Assembly: GCF_001640805.2 (NCBI RefSeq)
Contig: NC_066852.1
Span: 13,418,194-13,482,193, forward strand
From: Lates calcarifer
Taxonomy: Eukaryota; Chordata; Actinopteri; Centropomidae
Reading direction: 5' to 3'
Length of the DNA: 64,000 nucleotides
The notes beneath the pieces were generated by a model. The model ran no database searches. It saw only the letters and a program-made list of their open reading frames with translations, and had not been told where the DNA came from. Positions 38,401-51,800 of the stretch are shown piece after piece (position 1 is the first letter of the stretch; each line of letters begins with the position of its first letter). A program made the translations under genes and the position numbers.

Positions 38401-40212
38401 TCCAACCAAGATGGTAACAGTCTGCAGTGCATGGATCTGACCAGTGGAGGGCCTTGAGAGCATAACTCACTACTGGAAAAACATCTTGAGTGTGGTCTCT
38501 TGTCCTTGTTAATTACAGAAAGATTGCTTTTATTGCCTTGCAATTTGAGCAACAGTAGCCTAAATGCCTGGTGACAATCTGATTAAGTCTTGTTTGTTTG
38601 GACTGTGGGTAGATGTTACACTAAGCATGGACTATATAATGGAAAAAGAAAAACAACATAAATGGGGAAAAATAGTTTCTATCCTGATTAACTGTATTTT
38701 TTACCACAGGAAAACAAGAACAAAAAATGTGATGAAGAAATGGGTGAGTTACTATCATATTTTATTCTCTGGGATTTTGAAGTGAATATAGTTCTGCATG
38801 TTGCCAGTTTCAGAGGTGGTGCAGCAAAGAGGGCTTGGGTTGTATGTCAGACATTTATTTGGTGAATGAAGTTAGCTCCTCACATTCCCTTTAAAAGCAG
38901 TTTAGTCTCTCTAAGACACATTGTTGGTGATAGGAGAGATTCTGGGTGTGAACATAGGCTGTGGCATCCCAAACATGACTAGGCCAGCTTCACACCCCAA
39001 ATATCCCAGTCAGGGTAGTGTTCCTTTTACAGCAGGATGTTCACCATGTTGTCTTTGCATTATGGCTAGGTGTAATTTATTTGGAGTCACACAATATGGA
39101 TAATATGTGCAGTATTACGGTGTCACAGTGATCTCTCAAGCTTGATCATGCGTCATGACATTGGTTTCCTTTACAGATTAGACAATTACACACAACTTAT
39201 TTATAGATAAAATAGAAAGTCACGACAAGTTTTAGGTTTAAAATTAGATTCCACAAGTTTTTTTTTTTTTTTTTTGTGCAGCTAAGTAAAGATGAGCCAA
39301 AATATAATCAAAAGGATACAAGGAGAAAATACACTTGCATCTAACGATCCCCTAATCTACAATGAATTTATTTTCTTTAAATTGTGAATGTTACATTTTA
39401 ATGAGTTTGATTTCAGTCTTGGAGTAAAGAGTTGTTCATATTGACCTAGTGAATATTGATTAGATACGTCTGCTCTATCTCAATAAGTAACATAATTTAA
39501 ATGCTTTACTTTCACCATCTAATCAAGAATGTTTTTTATATAAGGAGGAGTATTTTGTCCGTCTGCCTCATCGTATCATTTCCACTCTCTCACCCTAACA
39601 GACTCTAAATTATGCTGCTGATGTACTAAGACATTGCATCACTCTGAGGACATGTTCTAAAAGTAAATGCAAGAATAACCCCTTATTATTCAGATACAAT
39701 GAAATGTCTTCTTAGTAGACAGATTTTTTTTTTTTTTTAACCAGTGTGCAAAGAAAGAGCGGGATGGACAGAATGATGTCATCTCCTCTTCCTATGGTGC
39801 AGAAAGAAAGCTTTGTCTTGTCGAGGCCAAGCCTGGTCATCTAGCTCACATGTGACATTCACAAAACACTTCTAACACAAAAATATCAACTCTGCAAGTC
39901 AGAACACTATGTTAAAAGAATGTCAGTGGTGTGGGTACGATGTGTACTGTATTGTTCCTGCTTGTAAATATAGTAACATTTGTATGGAAGAGTGTAAGAA
40001 TTCACAGAACGTGCATATCTTTATTTACAACAGCAATGAGAACAATAATTTATAGTAATGCCACAGTGCTTTATATTAAATCTAAAATCCAGATTTAATC
40101 AAGTATATGTCCAAACTTTGAATCTACACATGTTCTGAAAAGATCTAACCGTTAAATGGAAAGTAAGTAAAAACTGATTAACAATCATGTTAAATTATTT
40201 CATTGCAGTATT

Positions 40213-40335
40213 TCAGGGCAGCCCAACAGCTTAGTGATACCACAGCATAGCAACAAGGTCCAGGGTTCTTTCTATGGCTGCTCCAGTTTTCTCCCACAGC
40301 TCAAAGACATGCAGGTCAGGTGAACTGAAAACTCA
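40213..40335 (+). repeat. Degraded interspersed repeat, tRNA-like head
   Basis: GGCAGCCCAACAGCTTAGTG, then AAGGTCCAGGGTTC, then TTTTCTCCCACAGCTCAAAG and ACATGCAGGTCAGGTGA. These follow the order of an abundant vertebrate/fish repeat whose intact form carries GGTTCGAATCC and TCCCACAGTCCAAAGACATGCA. Heavily mutated. Confidence 0.5.
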
Positions 40336-41261
40336 ACAGTTTGTTTCCACTGCCCCAAAGTGGCCAAAAATGTTGCTATTTCAGGTTTAGCATGCTAAGC
40401 CAATTTGAGTCTGTAGGTTTGGCATTTTAATGATATTTGGAGGTGTTAAAAGATCAGAAGCATCAAATTCACTGCCCCCCTGGATAACCATATTTTTGGC
40501 CTGTAGAGAGGCCAGTTATGAGGCCAGAAAGTGTTACACCATCATTAAATGTATGCTAGTAGGCATTTAGTTAGGTATTGTGTCACTTTTGTAAGCCATA
40601 ATCTGATGTTGTGGTTCCAGAGACTTGAAGTTGCTGTTTACTCCAAAACCAACAGACACGTATATAAATAATTAGACATGCCGTTTGATGGCTGCATACA
40701 GTAAATTGTCTGCTTTCAGTTGTGGTGTTAAAGTCTGATTTGATAAACGATTACAACCCAGTAAATTACTGCGGTCAGTGGTGGTTTGACAGTTGTCCAG
40801 CAGGGGCAGATACACTGATAATAGTGGGTCTTAAAATTAGGTCTTAAAATATCACCTCTGTGAAAGTTCAGTATTTTAGAGCTGGTAAATTTCAGACCAC
40901 AGTTTATGGAATTTGGGTTTTAGGATCTGTCATTTTCCATGTGAAACTGTTAAAAGTTAAAAAAAAAACATGAGGAATATATCCTCATTTCCCAAGGAGT
41001 TTTACATGATCCTTCTCAGGCAGTGTACTCCATTGCAGGGGTGTGATTGGATTACATTTACTCAAACAGGAAGCAACAGAGAAACTTGGAGAAGTGGAAG
41101 AAAACTTTATTTACTATATAAAATTAGCATCAGTGATATATATTTAACACATTCATTAATTATGTGTGTGTGTGTAGAAAAGCTGCAGTCCAGTTTTAAA
41201 AAAGAAAAATTTGACATGCATAGCAGTTAGTAACAAGAACCATGTGTTGTCCATCTCCTCA

Positions 41262-41288
41262 CCCCCACCCCCACCCCAGTTTCCCCCC
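41262..41288 (-). promoter_or_regulatory. Potential G-quadruplex on the - strand
   Basis: Four C-runs on the + strand (5, 5, 4 and 6 C) separated by 1, 1 and 5 nt, about 0.9 kb upstream of the arhgap31 ATG. Meets the G3+N1-7 rule on the opposite strand. Biological role is not shown. Confidence 0.55.
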
Positions 41289-41974
41289 ATTTCCCATCTG
41301 TGCCCTTCAGGCCCTCACTTCAGTCACCTCCCACTTCCCTCTTCCTTCAGAACCCGTCTGTTTTTGTTTTCGAGCCCGGGCTCTTTGGACAGGAAATTGT
41401 ATACATTGGGAGCATTCAGGAAGGCAGAGAGCTGCTTTCCCGTTAGCTCCGAGTTTGGGCACATGAAAAAAAGAGGAATAAAAGAGGTCAGTAATTCCTA
41501 AACTAGGAGAGAAACAGAAGTCAGCTGTTCTCCTCCCCTCACTTCATTTCCCTCCCCTTTACACAGTCTGAACATTTCAAAAATCCCTGCCACACCACTG
41601 CCACGAATCCATCTCTAAACATAGAATATTTGAAAAATCTTGAAGGCAAATCAGATTAAAAAGACAACACTAATGTTCCTGAAGGGATTTTCCTCTCATG
41701 ATACATGTATGCCTCCTCAGCCACAGAGAAACCAGTGAAAAGGGGAGACTGTGTGGAATGAAGGAAAAGAGGAAGAGATAAAAAAGGAGCAGAGAGAGAC
41801 TGGCTGGGGGTAAAAAAACAACAGGAAACCAACCGATTCTAATGCTGTTTCTGCAAATCCTTCAGAGATAAAGCAGCGGACTGCCACGTCCCGGCCAAGC
41901 AGCAGTCACGCCATGTATTTTCTCTGATCATCACTCGAAGTAATGACAATCTAAAGGACTTAAAGTTTAAACTG

Positions 41975-41982
41975 TGACGTCA
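41975..41982 (+). promoter_or_regulatory. Perfect CRE palindrome (TGACGTCA)
   Basis: Full 8-bp CREB/ATF site, 200 bp before the arhgap31 start codon, in the presumed promoter or 5' UTR. Confidence 0.5.
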
Positions 41983-42181
41983 CTTCTGCTCTCAGCCTCC
42001 AACAGTGTGGTTAGTCAGAATGTGAGCGGATGCAGAGTTTTGGGAGCCGATTGCTGGGATTTTTCTATGCGGCTGCTTTTTGACCCACAGGCTCAACCTT
42101 TTTCTCGGGGTCATATGGATCAGTCGCCGTGCTTTCAAGGATCTTTTTGTTTTAATCATCTGGACTACTAACTGGAGCCAC

Positions 42182-45100
42182 ATGAAGAATAAAGGGACTA
42201 AGCAGAAGACCAAAAAGAAAGGAAGTGAAAATGCGTTCGGCTGTGACCTGACAGAACATCTCCAGAATTCGGGACAAGATGGTAAACTTTTTTTTACTTT
42301 GCCTTCTTTGAAATCTCTCTTTTACAAGCAGCTATCATCAAACTACACGTGATTTCTTTCATCAATTATTTGAGTCATACATAGACCAGTACACATTTAT
42401 ACTGAAAAGTGAGCTTTAATGGTCATTTCTTAGATTATCATAACTATTATAACCTTTTACATGCACATTATGTGGTGAAATTAAAACAAAAAAAGAAGAA
42501 AAAAAAGTCTGTAAGAAATGCAGGCTTGGTTCAAAGGTTACATATATGAATTGTAGGTGTACATGTGTTTTACGTTTAGGAAGGCCATTCATTCACCCAT
42601 TGGCTATATTAAATGGTCATTTGTGACTTTGGGTGTGGCTCTTACATTTTTTGTGTCAATTTCCTTCAGTGACTATAGTTTCCTATGACTAGTTTTGTGT
42701 CTAACAAAAGACTGGGTGGTGCTGCTGCTTATAGATGAGAGAAAATAATGAGCCAGGAACCAAAGAAGCAGAAACAGACAAAACGTGTCATAAAATATCC
42801 AAATATGTGGGCAGGTTTGTTTGAGAGCTTTCTGTTCTTTTATCCCTTGATCCATTTTCTTTCTTCCGGTGGTAAGCCTTGTTCTTTTCTCACAGCCATC
42901 ATCTGTGATTTTTTTTTGGGAGTACCATGATGAAATCCTTTTTTAAAAAAGAGTGAACACAAGTCTCCCATGTGTAGAGGCATATGAATAGCTATGTTGA
43001 GGATAACTTTAAGGAAGACCTGTTGGAACAGACACATTGAAAGGCGGGGCATTCAGTGCAGGAAGTGAGGGAGGAGGAGGTATGGGTCGTACCCCCACGT
43101 TATGGATGTCCAGCAGACATATTGTGGGCTGCCTTTTAATGAAAGCAGCTGAGTACCCCTGGAAGTAGCTGACAAACTTGCACAACAAGACACAAAGTGG
43201 ATGTTAAGTTTGGATATGGTAACCATCATAAAACCTTTTTGTTTTGAAATAAATCTCTGTGCAGGGTATTAAAGTGTACCTGATGGCCTTGGTGTTCTTC
43301 ATAGCTCTACTTTGGTTTGTTTATAGTAAGAGTCAGAACCGATCCCTTTTTAGCATCACAACCTCACTGAAAATCCAAGACAGTGTTATGCTGTTAGATC
43401 TCCATACCCAACAGAATATTGTTGAAATATCTAAAATACTAATTAGCAATTGAGAGTAATGAATTAAAAGTCTATGTCAAAGTCAAAACCTGAGATAGAT
43501 CTAAAAAAGGTATGAAATTCAGACTTCCTGTTTCACACTGACAAACGTGGTCATGATTATGTAGTTCTGTAATTTGTTGCTAACATTTGGGTCATGTTGC
43601 CATGATCCAAAAATGTTCCCTCAGGACAGTGTTGAACTACAAAAATGTTTCACTTCACCTATTTTATAGCAAGGGTTTATTAATGTGGTCCTGAATCTTT
43701 ATAGGTCAGGACAGTGTTACCATAAAGTACATTTATAAAACCTGAGAAAGAGAAAAGACTGCAGGGCTGTTAAAGGTCTTTGTAAAGCCAACCACTGAGC
43801 TGCAGCTGCAGTTTCAGCGTTTAATGCAACATTGAACATAACTGCAGAAACAAATAACTTGCATCTGTTGACTGTGCCGAGTTGTATTTTTACTCAAAAT
43901 GATCCTTGCCACGCATGACGCGTTGATTTAATTTTATATGTTACCTTATAACATCTGTAAAAGTCAGTAAAGAGTCCAACTGTATTTTGCTGCCAATAAA
44001 AGAAGCAGCAATCTTCCCTCAGTGCAGACACTGAGAGACTCTAAATGAGGGCTCCAGAGTTGTTCATCATCCAGCATTTGACCACAGGCATGTCGCTGAA
44101 AGTCCAATTAAGTCAAATAGATCAGCGTGTAAATAGAAGGTTTTGGGGCTGCAGGGATTACTCAGACACTGACCATTGCCAAAAATATTCACACACTCAT
44201 TTTGCGGAGGATGGATTCTACCTTTTTTTGGCAGGATGATCATCTTTTTTGCTTAGAAATAAAGGAAGTCTACAAAAGCAGTAGAATCGATAGAATAAAT
44301 CATTATTCATACATCATGAAATGAAATAATGTTGATTCAGCAAGCCACGAGGTTTAGAAATATGAGTCAGCATGTGGAACTGAAACAGTCAATGATGTTT
44401 TTTATACATTATTTTCTATCTGTTCCATGGGAGACTCTTAAAAAACCACACTTTATTAACATTAGTTCCCAATCAAGATAAACCAACATTTTTTTTTCAT
44501 CTGTGTGAGTATGTAGTTAAAAGCCTGCTGATCTTCAGTGGGGTCACAAATACAACAAAGTCAGCTTCTCCTTTAGCTCTATGTTTTTACAAAGGCCACT
44601 GTTTGTATCCCAAGTGTGCATGCATCAGAAATTTCGAAGGGATCAGCCAGTAAACTGATCAAGAAGTCAATTGTTGTTTTCAGAATTAGCCAAAGGGAAG
44701 TTGTGGTCTGACTGAATCAGAGCATGTGATTTATCAGACACTGGAAAGCCTCAGTTAAATCTTTTAACTTTTAAAAAAAGTCTGCCCAAACACAGTTGTG
44801 TACAGAAGGTGATGTACTGTGGTTCAGAGAGCTGTGTAGGTCAGTGGTAACATTTCAAAAGCCGTTTTCTATTAGAGGAAATGTCGTAAGTAATACCAGC
44901 TACAAGGACTGGGTGTGTCAACCTTCCTTTGAAACAAACAAACCATTTTTAACTTCCTGCCAAAGTCCACCTACAATCAGTGGCCCTAAGGAATAGAAAA
45001 CAGCAATAGTGGAACAAACCCATACCATGAAGTCAACCTTACGTGTATTGTTACCACTGAAACATTCCATTTAGAAGTCTTTCCTTCTCGCTTTTGAGAT

Positions 45101-45831
45101 TTAATGTGACCATCAAGGTCCAATGTGCGACCCTTAAACACGAGGCAGTGTTAAAGAGCTGAAACAGGACAAAATATATGTGGAGATTCTCTGACATGTT
45201 TCTAACACAATTTTAATTCTCAAGTTCCACAGGTTCTGAAGAAATGTGCAGAGTTTATTGAGGAACATGGGATTGTGGACGGGATCTACAGACTGTCGGG
45301 GGTCACCTCAAATATCCAGCGTCTCAGGTACTCATGCAACATGTTTGTTGAACAATAGTGCATTTCTCAAAGTTCACAGTAGTAAAAAGTCCATCTGATG
45401 ATACCGTGCAGCTGCACGAGGCTTCAAGAACTTTGAGTCATAAAGAATATTATAGACATCATATGATACTGATTAAGAAGGATGATCTTTATAACAAAGC
45501 ATGAGTGTTTAAAATCTTTGACTACAGTGTATGTGCTGTGTGTATCACCTCTGTACATATTCTCAGTAATTACTTGAGTATACATGTACATCCTGTTTGG
45601 AGCTGCTCCAGTTATTCAGTAGAAACTGCTGCTACACTGAATCAAATGTTATTATCTCAAATTATGCATTTAAAATTAGTCAATCTGAGAATAAATCATT
45701 ATGGTATATTAAATTATAATATTGTTTTCTCAGATTAGTATTCAGCTTGTTTGCTGATTTTTGCCATAACAATGCAACACTGCACAGCGACAGTAGTTAG
45801 CAGGGGTGTTAAACAATCAAAGCATTCAGCT

Positions 45832-45870
<39 letters not shown>

Positions 45871-48800
45871 TGTGTTTGCGCGCACACAGGCAGGAATTCT
45901 GCTCTGAGGCGTGCCCTGACCTTACAAAGGAAGTGTACCTCCAGGACATCCACTGTGTGGGTTCCTTATGTAAGCTGTACTTCAGGGAGCTACCCAATCC
46001 TCTGCTCACATATGAGCTATACAGCAAATTCACCGTGAGTACAACCACATCACATTTGAAGTTTGGAGAAAGGGCGAAAAAAATGTTGTGATTTTACAGC
46101 AGATTTATTCTGAATTCATGCTTCACAAAGAGTAATTAGTTACAGACAGAATGGCAACCCCAACACTATAAGTCAATAAGGAGTATTTATTCCACATGAT
46201 ACACTATACAGCCCGTATTTATTATCATTTTTCATGAGTGTGACCTCAGCTCTCTGGCTCACTGTTGATCTGCTGTTTTCATCTCTTCCCTTGAGAATAC
46301 AGTACCATTAGCAGATGTCAACTGAACTATAAGCAAAGAACACATTACAGAAATACAAAAAAAAAAAAACATTCCCTCCACCACAGTATGATTTATTATC
46401 ATCTTCATTATTAAAAGTGGTAGTTTTGATGACCCTGCATATTTTATGACAAAGTTGATTGTAAAAGATTAAGTGTTTATGATGTGTTTTATCTTTTATG
46501 TTTGTGTTTTTTGTGGGTTACCCTGTTGCCAGGCTGTCGTGGCAAATAACAGTGCACTGTTTAACCGAGGGGCTTGACTTAAAGCTGAAAACATATTGTT
46601 TCTGGCTCCTCTGGATCACTGTTGGGTTTAAGGTCTGTAATGAAGCAAGGACAAAAACACTGAAAGTAATGAGATCCTAAATGATGTCCCGTGTGGCCAA
46701 AATTGGGGTGACACAATATCTACATTTAATACCAGAGAGAAGTTTTATGGCTACTCTCTGGGCAAACTGCAGTTGTGAAAGATACTTTAGACAGGAGCTG
46801 GGGAGAAGGGAACAGGAATACCAAACTGTGGACCTGGTTCGTGCTCTCTCTGTGCAGCTTTCTGTGTACCTTGACAGGCCATTTGCATACCTTGGCATTC
46901 ACACGTCTTCTGCTGCTTGTGCCTGCCTCGTGCCAGTAGTCCAGTGTTTTATGAAAAATCAGTTCCTGACATGGCGTAATACAAAGAAAAACATAACACT
47001 GGAACACCATTTCCCTACTGTAGAACTTTTTATTGTCTTAGAGAGAATGAACCCGGTTTTAAGTTTTTAGATGGGTTGCGTACTGGATGTTGGCCATGTT
47101 TTCATTTCCACACCCGTTTGATCTGTTGTAGATTGTACTCTTTTTGGATGTGCTATGTAATTCTGACTTCAATTTTTGAGCTTTGGCCATTAGATGTAAC
47201 AGCACAAGACTGCACAACAGCACATTTTGAAGACCTCACACATGACTAACAAATGCAACTAACATGCTGCTCAGCTGTTCAGACCTCAATCTCATTAGTT
47301 TGACTGCACGCACTCCAGCGTGTCTGTTTACATTTGTTCAGCAGGGAAAACTAGGCTGGTTTGGGGGCTGGGTGGAAACCTGCAGGACCATGCAGTGCAA
47401 TCCTAGCTTTACCCTGCAGTTCATCAATACACTGATTGTGTTAACTGGTGATCTTGGGGGAAACCAGCTGCTAGATTTTATGTTAGAGTAAGGGTATGTA
47501 TGCATGTTTTGCAAAGAAATCAAAGATCATTATCAGAAAGAATTTCAAGAGCGTTGCAGAGACCACAAGTGTGAGAATTTAGGGGTTAAGTAGCACAACT
47601 TCAGAATTCAGACATTTTCTAAGCCATAATCATGAGCTGGGAATGAATAATTAACACAGTGCTGGCTAGACATGGTGATCAATCATCTAAATCTTTTTAT
47701 TATTTTACCAAACCTAGATACAGATTCTTTTGATATGGACATACATCTGTTTTACTTGCAGGAAGTGGTCTCAGTCCAGGGAGATCATGAGAGACTTTTA
47801 TACATTCAGAAGGTCATCAAAGAACTGCCAACCCCTCACTTCAGGTGAACTCCTTTACTTTAGCCCTTTTTATTCCCAGAAATTGTCCAACTGATTGTCC
47901 TGTTTGCTTGTTCTTACTAATAGTGTTATAAGAAATGTGACAAGAAGTGTTTATCAACTGTCCTCAGGACTCTGGAGTATCTTACTAAGCACTTGGCCCA
48001 CCTCGCCACCTTAAGCACACAGACAAACATGCATACGCGTAACCTGGCCCTGGTGTGGGCTCCAAATTTGTTAAGGTGAGCTTTGTTTCATGGATGTGCT
48101 TGAAATACCTCCCTCACATGCAAATAATCTCTAAGCATTATCTAATGAATTTCAATGCCTATTTTTGGAAAATGTGCAAAAATAGGATTTTAACATTTCG
48201 TATTTTCTTCTCTTATTTTCTTAGATCTAAAAACATTGAAGCATCATCCGGTAACGGAGACATGGCTTTCCAGGAGGTGCGGATACAACAGTCAGTGGTT
48301 GAGTTCATTCTAAACCACACAGATCAGATCTTCAGCGGTGGTCCAATGCAAATCAAACCCAAAGAAGGTATGACATTCAAAAAACTACAAACAAAGTAAT
48401 CTGTGGGAGATTGGTAGGCCTAAAACTGACTTATTCCACCTCTCCAGGACTGACTTTGATGTGTGGAGAGAAGTATGCCACGCTCCCGATCAGTGGCCAG
48501 TGTGGACCAATGAAACTCATGAGCCTGGAAGAAGCTCAGGCCCGCTCCTTAAGTCCAAACCATCCTGTGCACAGAGAACGTCAGCGAGAGAACAGTCTTC
48601 CTGATACCAGCACTGCCACACTCTACCACACAGTCATAGACATTTCAGACAGCAAGTATGACAGCTTTGCGTTCAGTCATAGTCCCTATGAGTATAATTT
48701 ACAAATTACATGCTTGATGCTTGACTGTCTGATGCATGCATGATTACTGTATTTATTACTGTCAGAGTAAGCTTTGGGATAGCACTAGGTTTAAAAATCT

Positions 48801-51800
48801 CTTTGTCTGTAGGAGAAAGTTTTCTGGGAAATCAAAGAAGTGGAAGTCTATCTTCAACCTGGGAAGGTCTGTGGATTCCAAGGGAAAACTGAGCCGAAAC
48901 GGTAGTGTGTTCATTAGAGCACAGGGGATAACAGGTAAAGTATCCAACAGGAAAGATAACAGTGATCACTCATGTACGTTTGAGGGAAAGGTCACTTTGT
49001 GTATATGTTGTTCCTGCAGATAGTTCAGTGTGAACATGAACAGTTCCCCAAGCCAAAAAACAGAGAGACAGAGACAAAGCTAGAGATCATCCTTACAGGA
49101 CAAGTAGGAATGGTAACTAGTAGAGCATCTAAATGGGTTTTCTGCAGATAAGAGAGGGCTGCATGTTTTAATTCAGGGCACCTGATTGGACTATTTTAGA
49201 CCACTCCACCTCCCAAGGTGATGCAAGAATCTAAGGGTCATGGGATAATTCCTGGGCTAGTAAACAAGAAAAAAACTCAATTCTGCCTCACAAAATCAGG
49301 TTTCTTTTCAAGGGTTTTCCCTCATATTTGCTTTTTCCCTTTTTCTTTGGTTGAACTCTGCTCAAAGCCATTTACATATTAGTATACATTTTTGGATGTG
49401 TGTAGTATGACTTTAAAGTTCCCTCAAAAAGTGATGCCATGTCATCGTCCTTTGAAAGTGTGATAATATCACTGGAACTTTTTTCCATAGAAAAGGCAGC
49501 TCTACGTCCATCGAGGAGCATGGAGTCTTTGTGCTCCTTACCAACAGGTGGGGCTAAAACCTGGATATATTCATTTGCATGAAAACTGCATTTGCATGAA
49601 AAGTGTAATTTCACAAACTACCACTGTCTTTGCCCCATTCTAAAATATTGCTCCTGCATCTATTACAGCGAACTGATATTTTTTACGTGTATTATTCATC
49701 ACCTGTGTTATTTTTACTGCACAGATGATGACAGAACAGGAAACAACAGTCCAGCTGGTGGACCTGGCAACATTTTCGTTCCAGATGTAAAATCCAGAAC
49801 GCTGGGATCTGACTCACTCTATGACCTGAGTGAACATGACCAAAACTGGGAATTTAAAGGGAAGAAAGCTGGTGGGGCAACAGGTGGCTGGAGCTCTGGC
49901 ATGAGCCAAAAGGGGTCACCAGGTGCTTCTGCGCCCCCTCAAAAAACACTGCCAGAGCAACTGAAGGTGTTCAAAGGTGATGACCTCAGCGGCTATAAGC
50001 CCACATCTCCGAAAAGCAGGAGGATGTTGTACTCGGGCTCCTCCCACAACAGCTCGTCTCGGCCCTCCTTCCCAGGAAGCTTCTTCCCACTGGAGTCCTC
50101 GCCAAGGCATCAGCGTCGAGCCGTCAACATATCTGAGCCTTTTGCTGTGTCTGTACCCCTCCGTGTGTCTGCTGTTATCAGCTCTAACAGCACGCCATGC
50201 AGGGGGCATACCAAGGACAAAGCAGCTTCTCTGAAACCCTGCAAGGACACCTCAGAGCAGAGCAGCAACAGTGGAAAGAGTAACACTTTCCCCCAGCTGG
50301 AACCGAAGAAGCAGGAAGGAACAGAGAAGAAAAATACAGAGGAGCCGACATCTAGAGTACTGCCAGAGGGTGACTACATCTCTCCTTTATCGTATTTTAA
50401 AATGACTTGTTTGGGTCAAATAATATGTAAAGGATAATAAGATGTAATGAAAACAAGCTAAAAACATGCTTTTTCCTCAGATACAAGCAAAGAAGCGGTG
50501 CGAGAAGGTCAAGGAGGGATGAGCACTTCTGAACTGGAACCGCCGTCCCTTGCAAATGCAAGAGAAGGCAGAGATGCAGTGCCATCTCCTGGGAAAGAAC
50601 TGCACAAGCAGCCCTTAGCTATACAACTGGTAAATTATTTGCCGTTGAGGCATAGTTAGCAGTGCTGCCTCAAGGGCAGAATTAAATTAGTCGAGATAAA
50701 AAACGAAAAATACTTAAATCAAAGATCACATGGGACCAGTATTGATTGGTTGTTGATTACTTGCTAGTGTCTGGTCTGTCCAATTCTCAGGAGTAACAAA
50801 GTCATGTCAAATTAAGTCAGACTACTTGGATTTACAAGTGGAAATGGTAGCATTGTCCTCTGAATCCCAGTATTCCTGATTTAAAATAGGTTAAGACATG
50901 TTTGCACTTTTTTTTAATTGTATGGGTACATAGTTTTATTTCCCCCAATCCCTTGTTATTGAAATTTCTAGAAAGGGGAGGGAGACAGCACATTTGGGGA
51001 AGATTATGGTTGTTTGTTTTAGAAATAAATGGTGGAAATTCATTTTGTTTATATTTAATCCTGTCTTTGTTTCATTTATTTGTTTTCAGGGCAAGGGATG
51101 TTCTACTGGGAAAGAGCTGTGGTCTGACCTCCACCAAGAACTGAAGATAACCGAACCTGAAATTGACCTGCTGGATGAGACTTTTAAACCTGTTTTCGGC
51201 TTCAGGAGCACTTGCGAGGGCGCAAAGTTAACAATGGATGTCAAGTCAAAGCGAAGCCGTAGCTCTCCATCTCTATCTCTGTTATGTAGGGAGCAGTCTT
51301 CAAATACCTCTCTGAGTGATCGTGTATTTGCCACTGGATCAGACTCTGCAAAGAAACAGCCGTCTGAGTCAGACATCTTATTTTCTCTTCACAAAAACTT
51401 TGATGTAATTGTTGGTGGAAGCACAGAAAATGCCTGCAGTGCTGACGTGGTGGATGAGAAAGAGAAGAAACTGCATCCAAAAGTCACACCCTTAAGACAA
51501 GACGTACCAGCTTATACCAAGCCGTGCCACCTTGCTTTAAAGGAAACATGTTTAGATAAAGTTACAAAACCTCTGACAAAAGAGGATGCTGCAACAGTCA
51601 GAGGCTTTTCAGGAGCAGATGATACAGACAAATCACAGAAACATGAAATTCATCAAGAAGACAAAAACATCTCCAGTGATGGGGCAAAGAAGAGTGTGAT
51701 TCCTGAGCTGGAACTTATACAGCGGCTTTCAGTCTGTTTGGAAGAGAGACGTAACACTTTGGAGCAACCAAACCTTGACGACGATGAAGGATGTGGAGGA

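Larger units (their letters stand above)
35429..41960. other. 6.5-kb gene-free stretch between b4galt4 and arhgap31
   Basis: b4galt4 3' UTR then strongly AT-rich sequence with T-runs (36953-36966, 39259-39276, 39726-39739) and no supported ORF. Segment 40213-40335 resembles a degraded common fish repeat (see separate entry). Confidence 0.5.

Noticed and set aside
41211..41501. 96-codon ORF upstream of arhgap31
   Set aside because: Pro/Ser-rich translation of a pyrimidine tract with no splice support.
46681..47070. 129-codon + strand ORF in an arhgap31 intron
   Set aside because: No similarity recognised, no convincing splice or promoter context, and a similar-length frame exists on the opposite strand.
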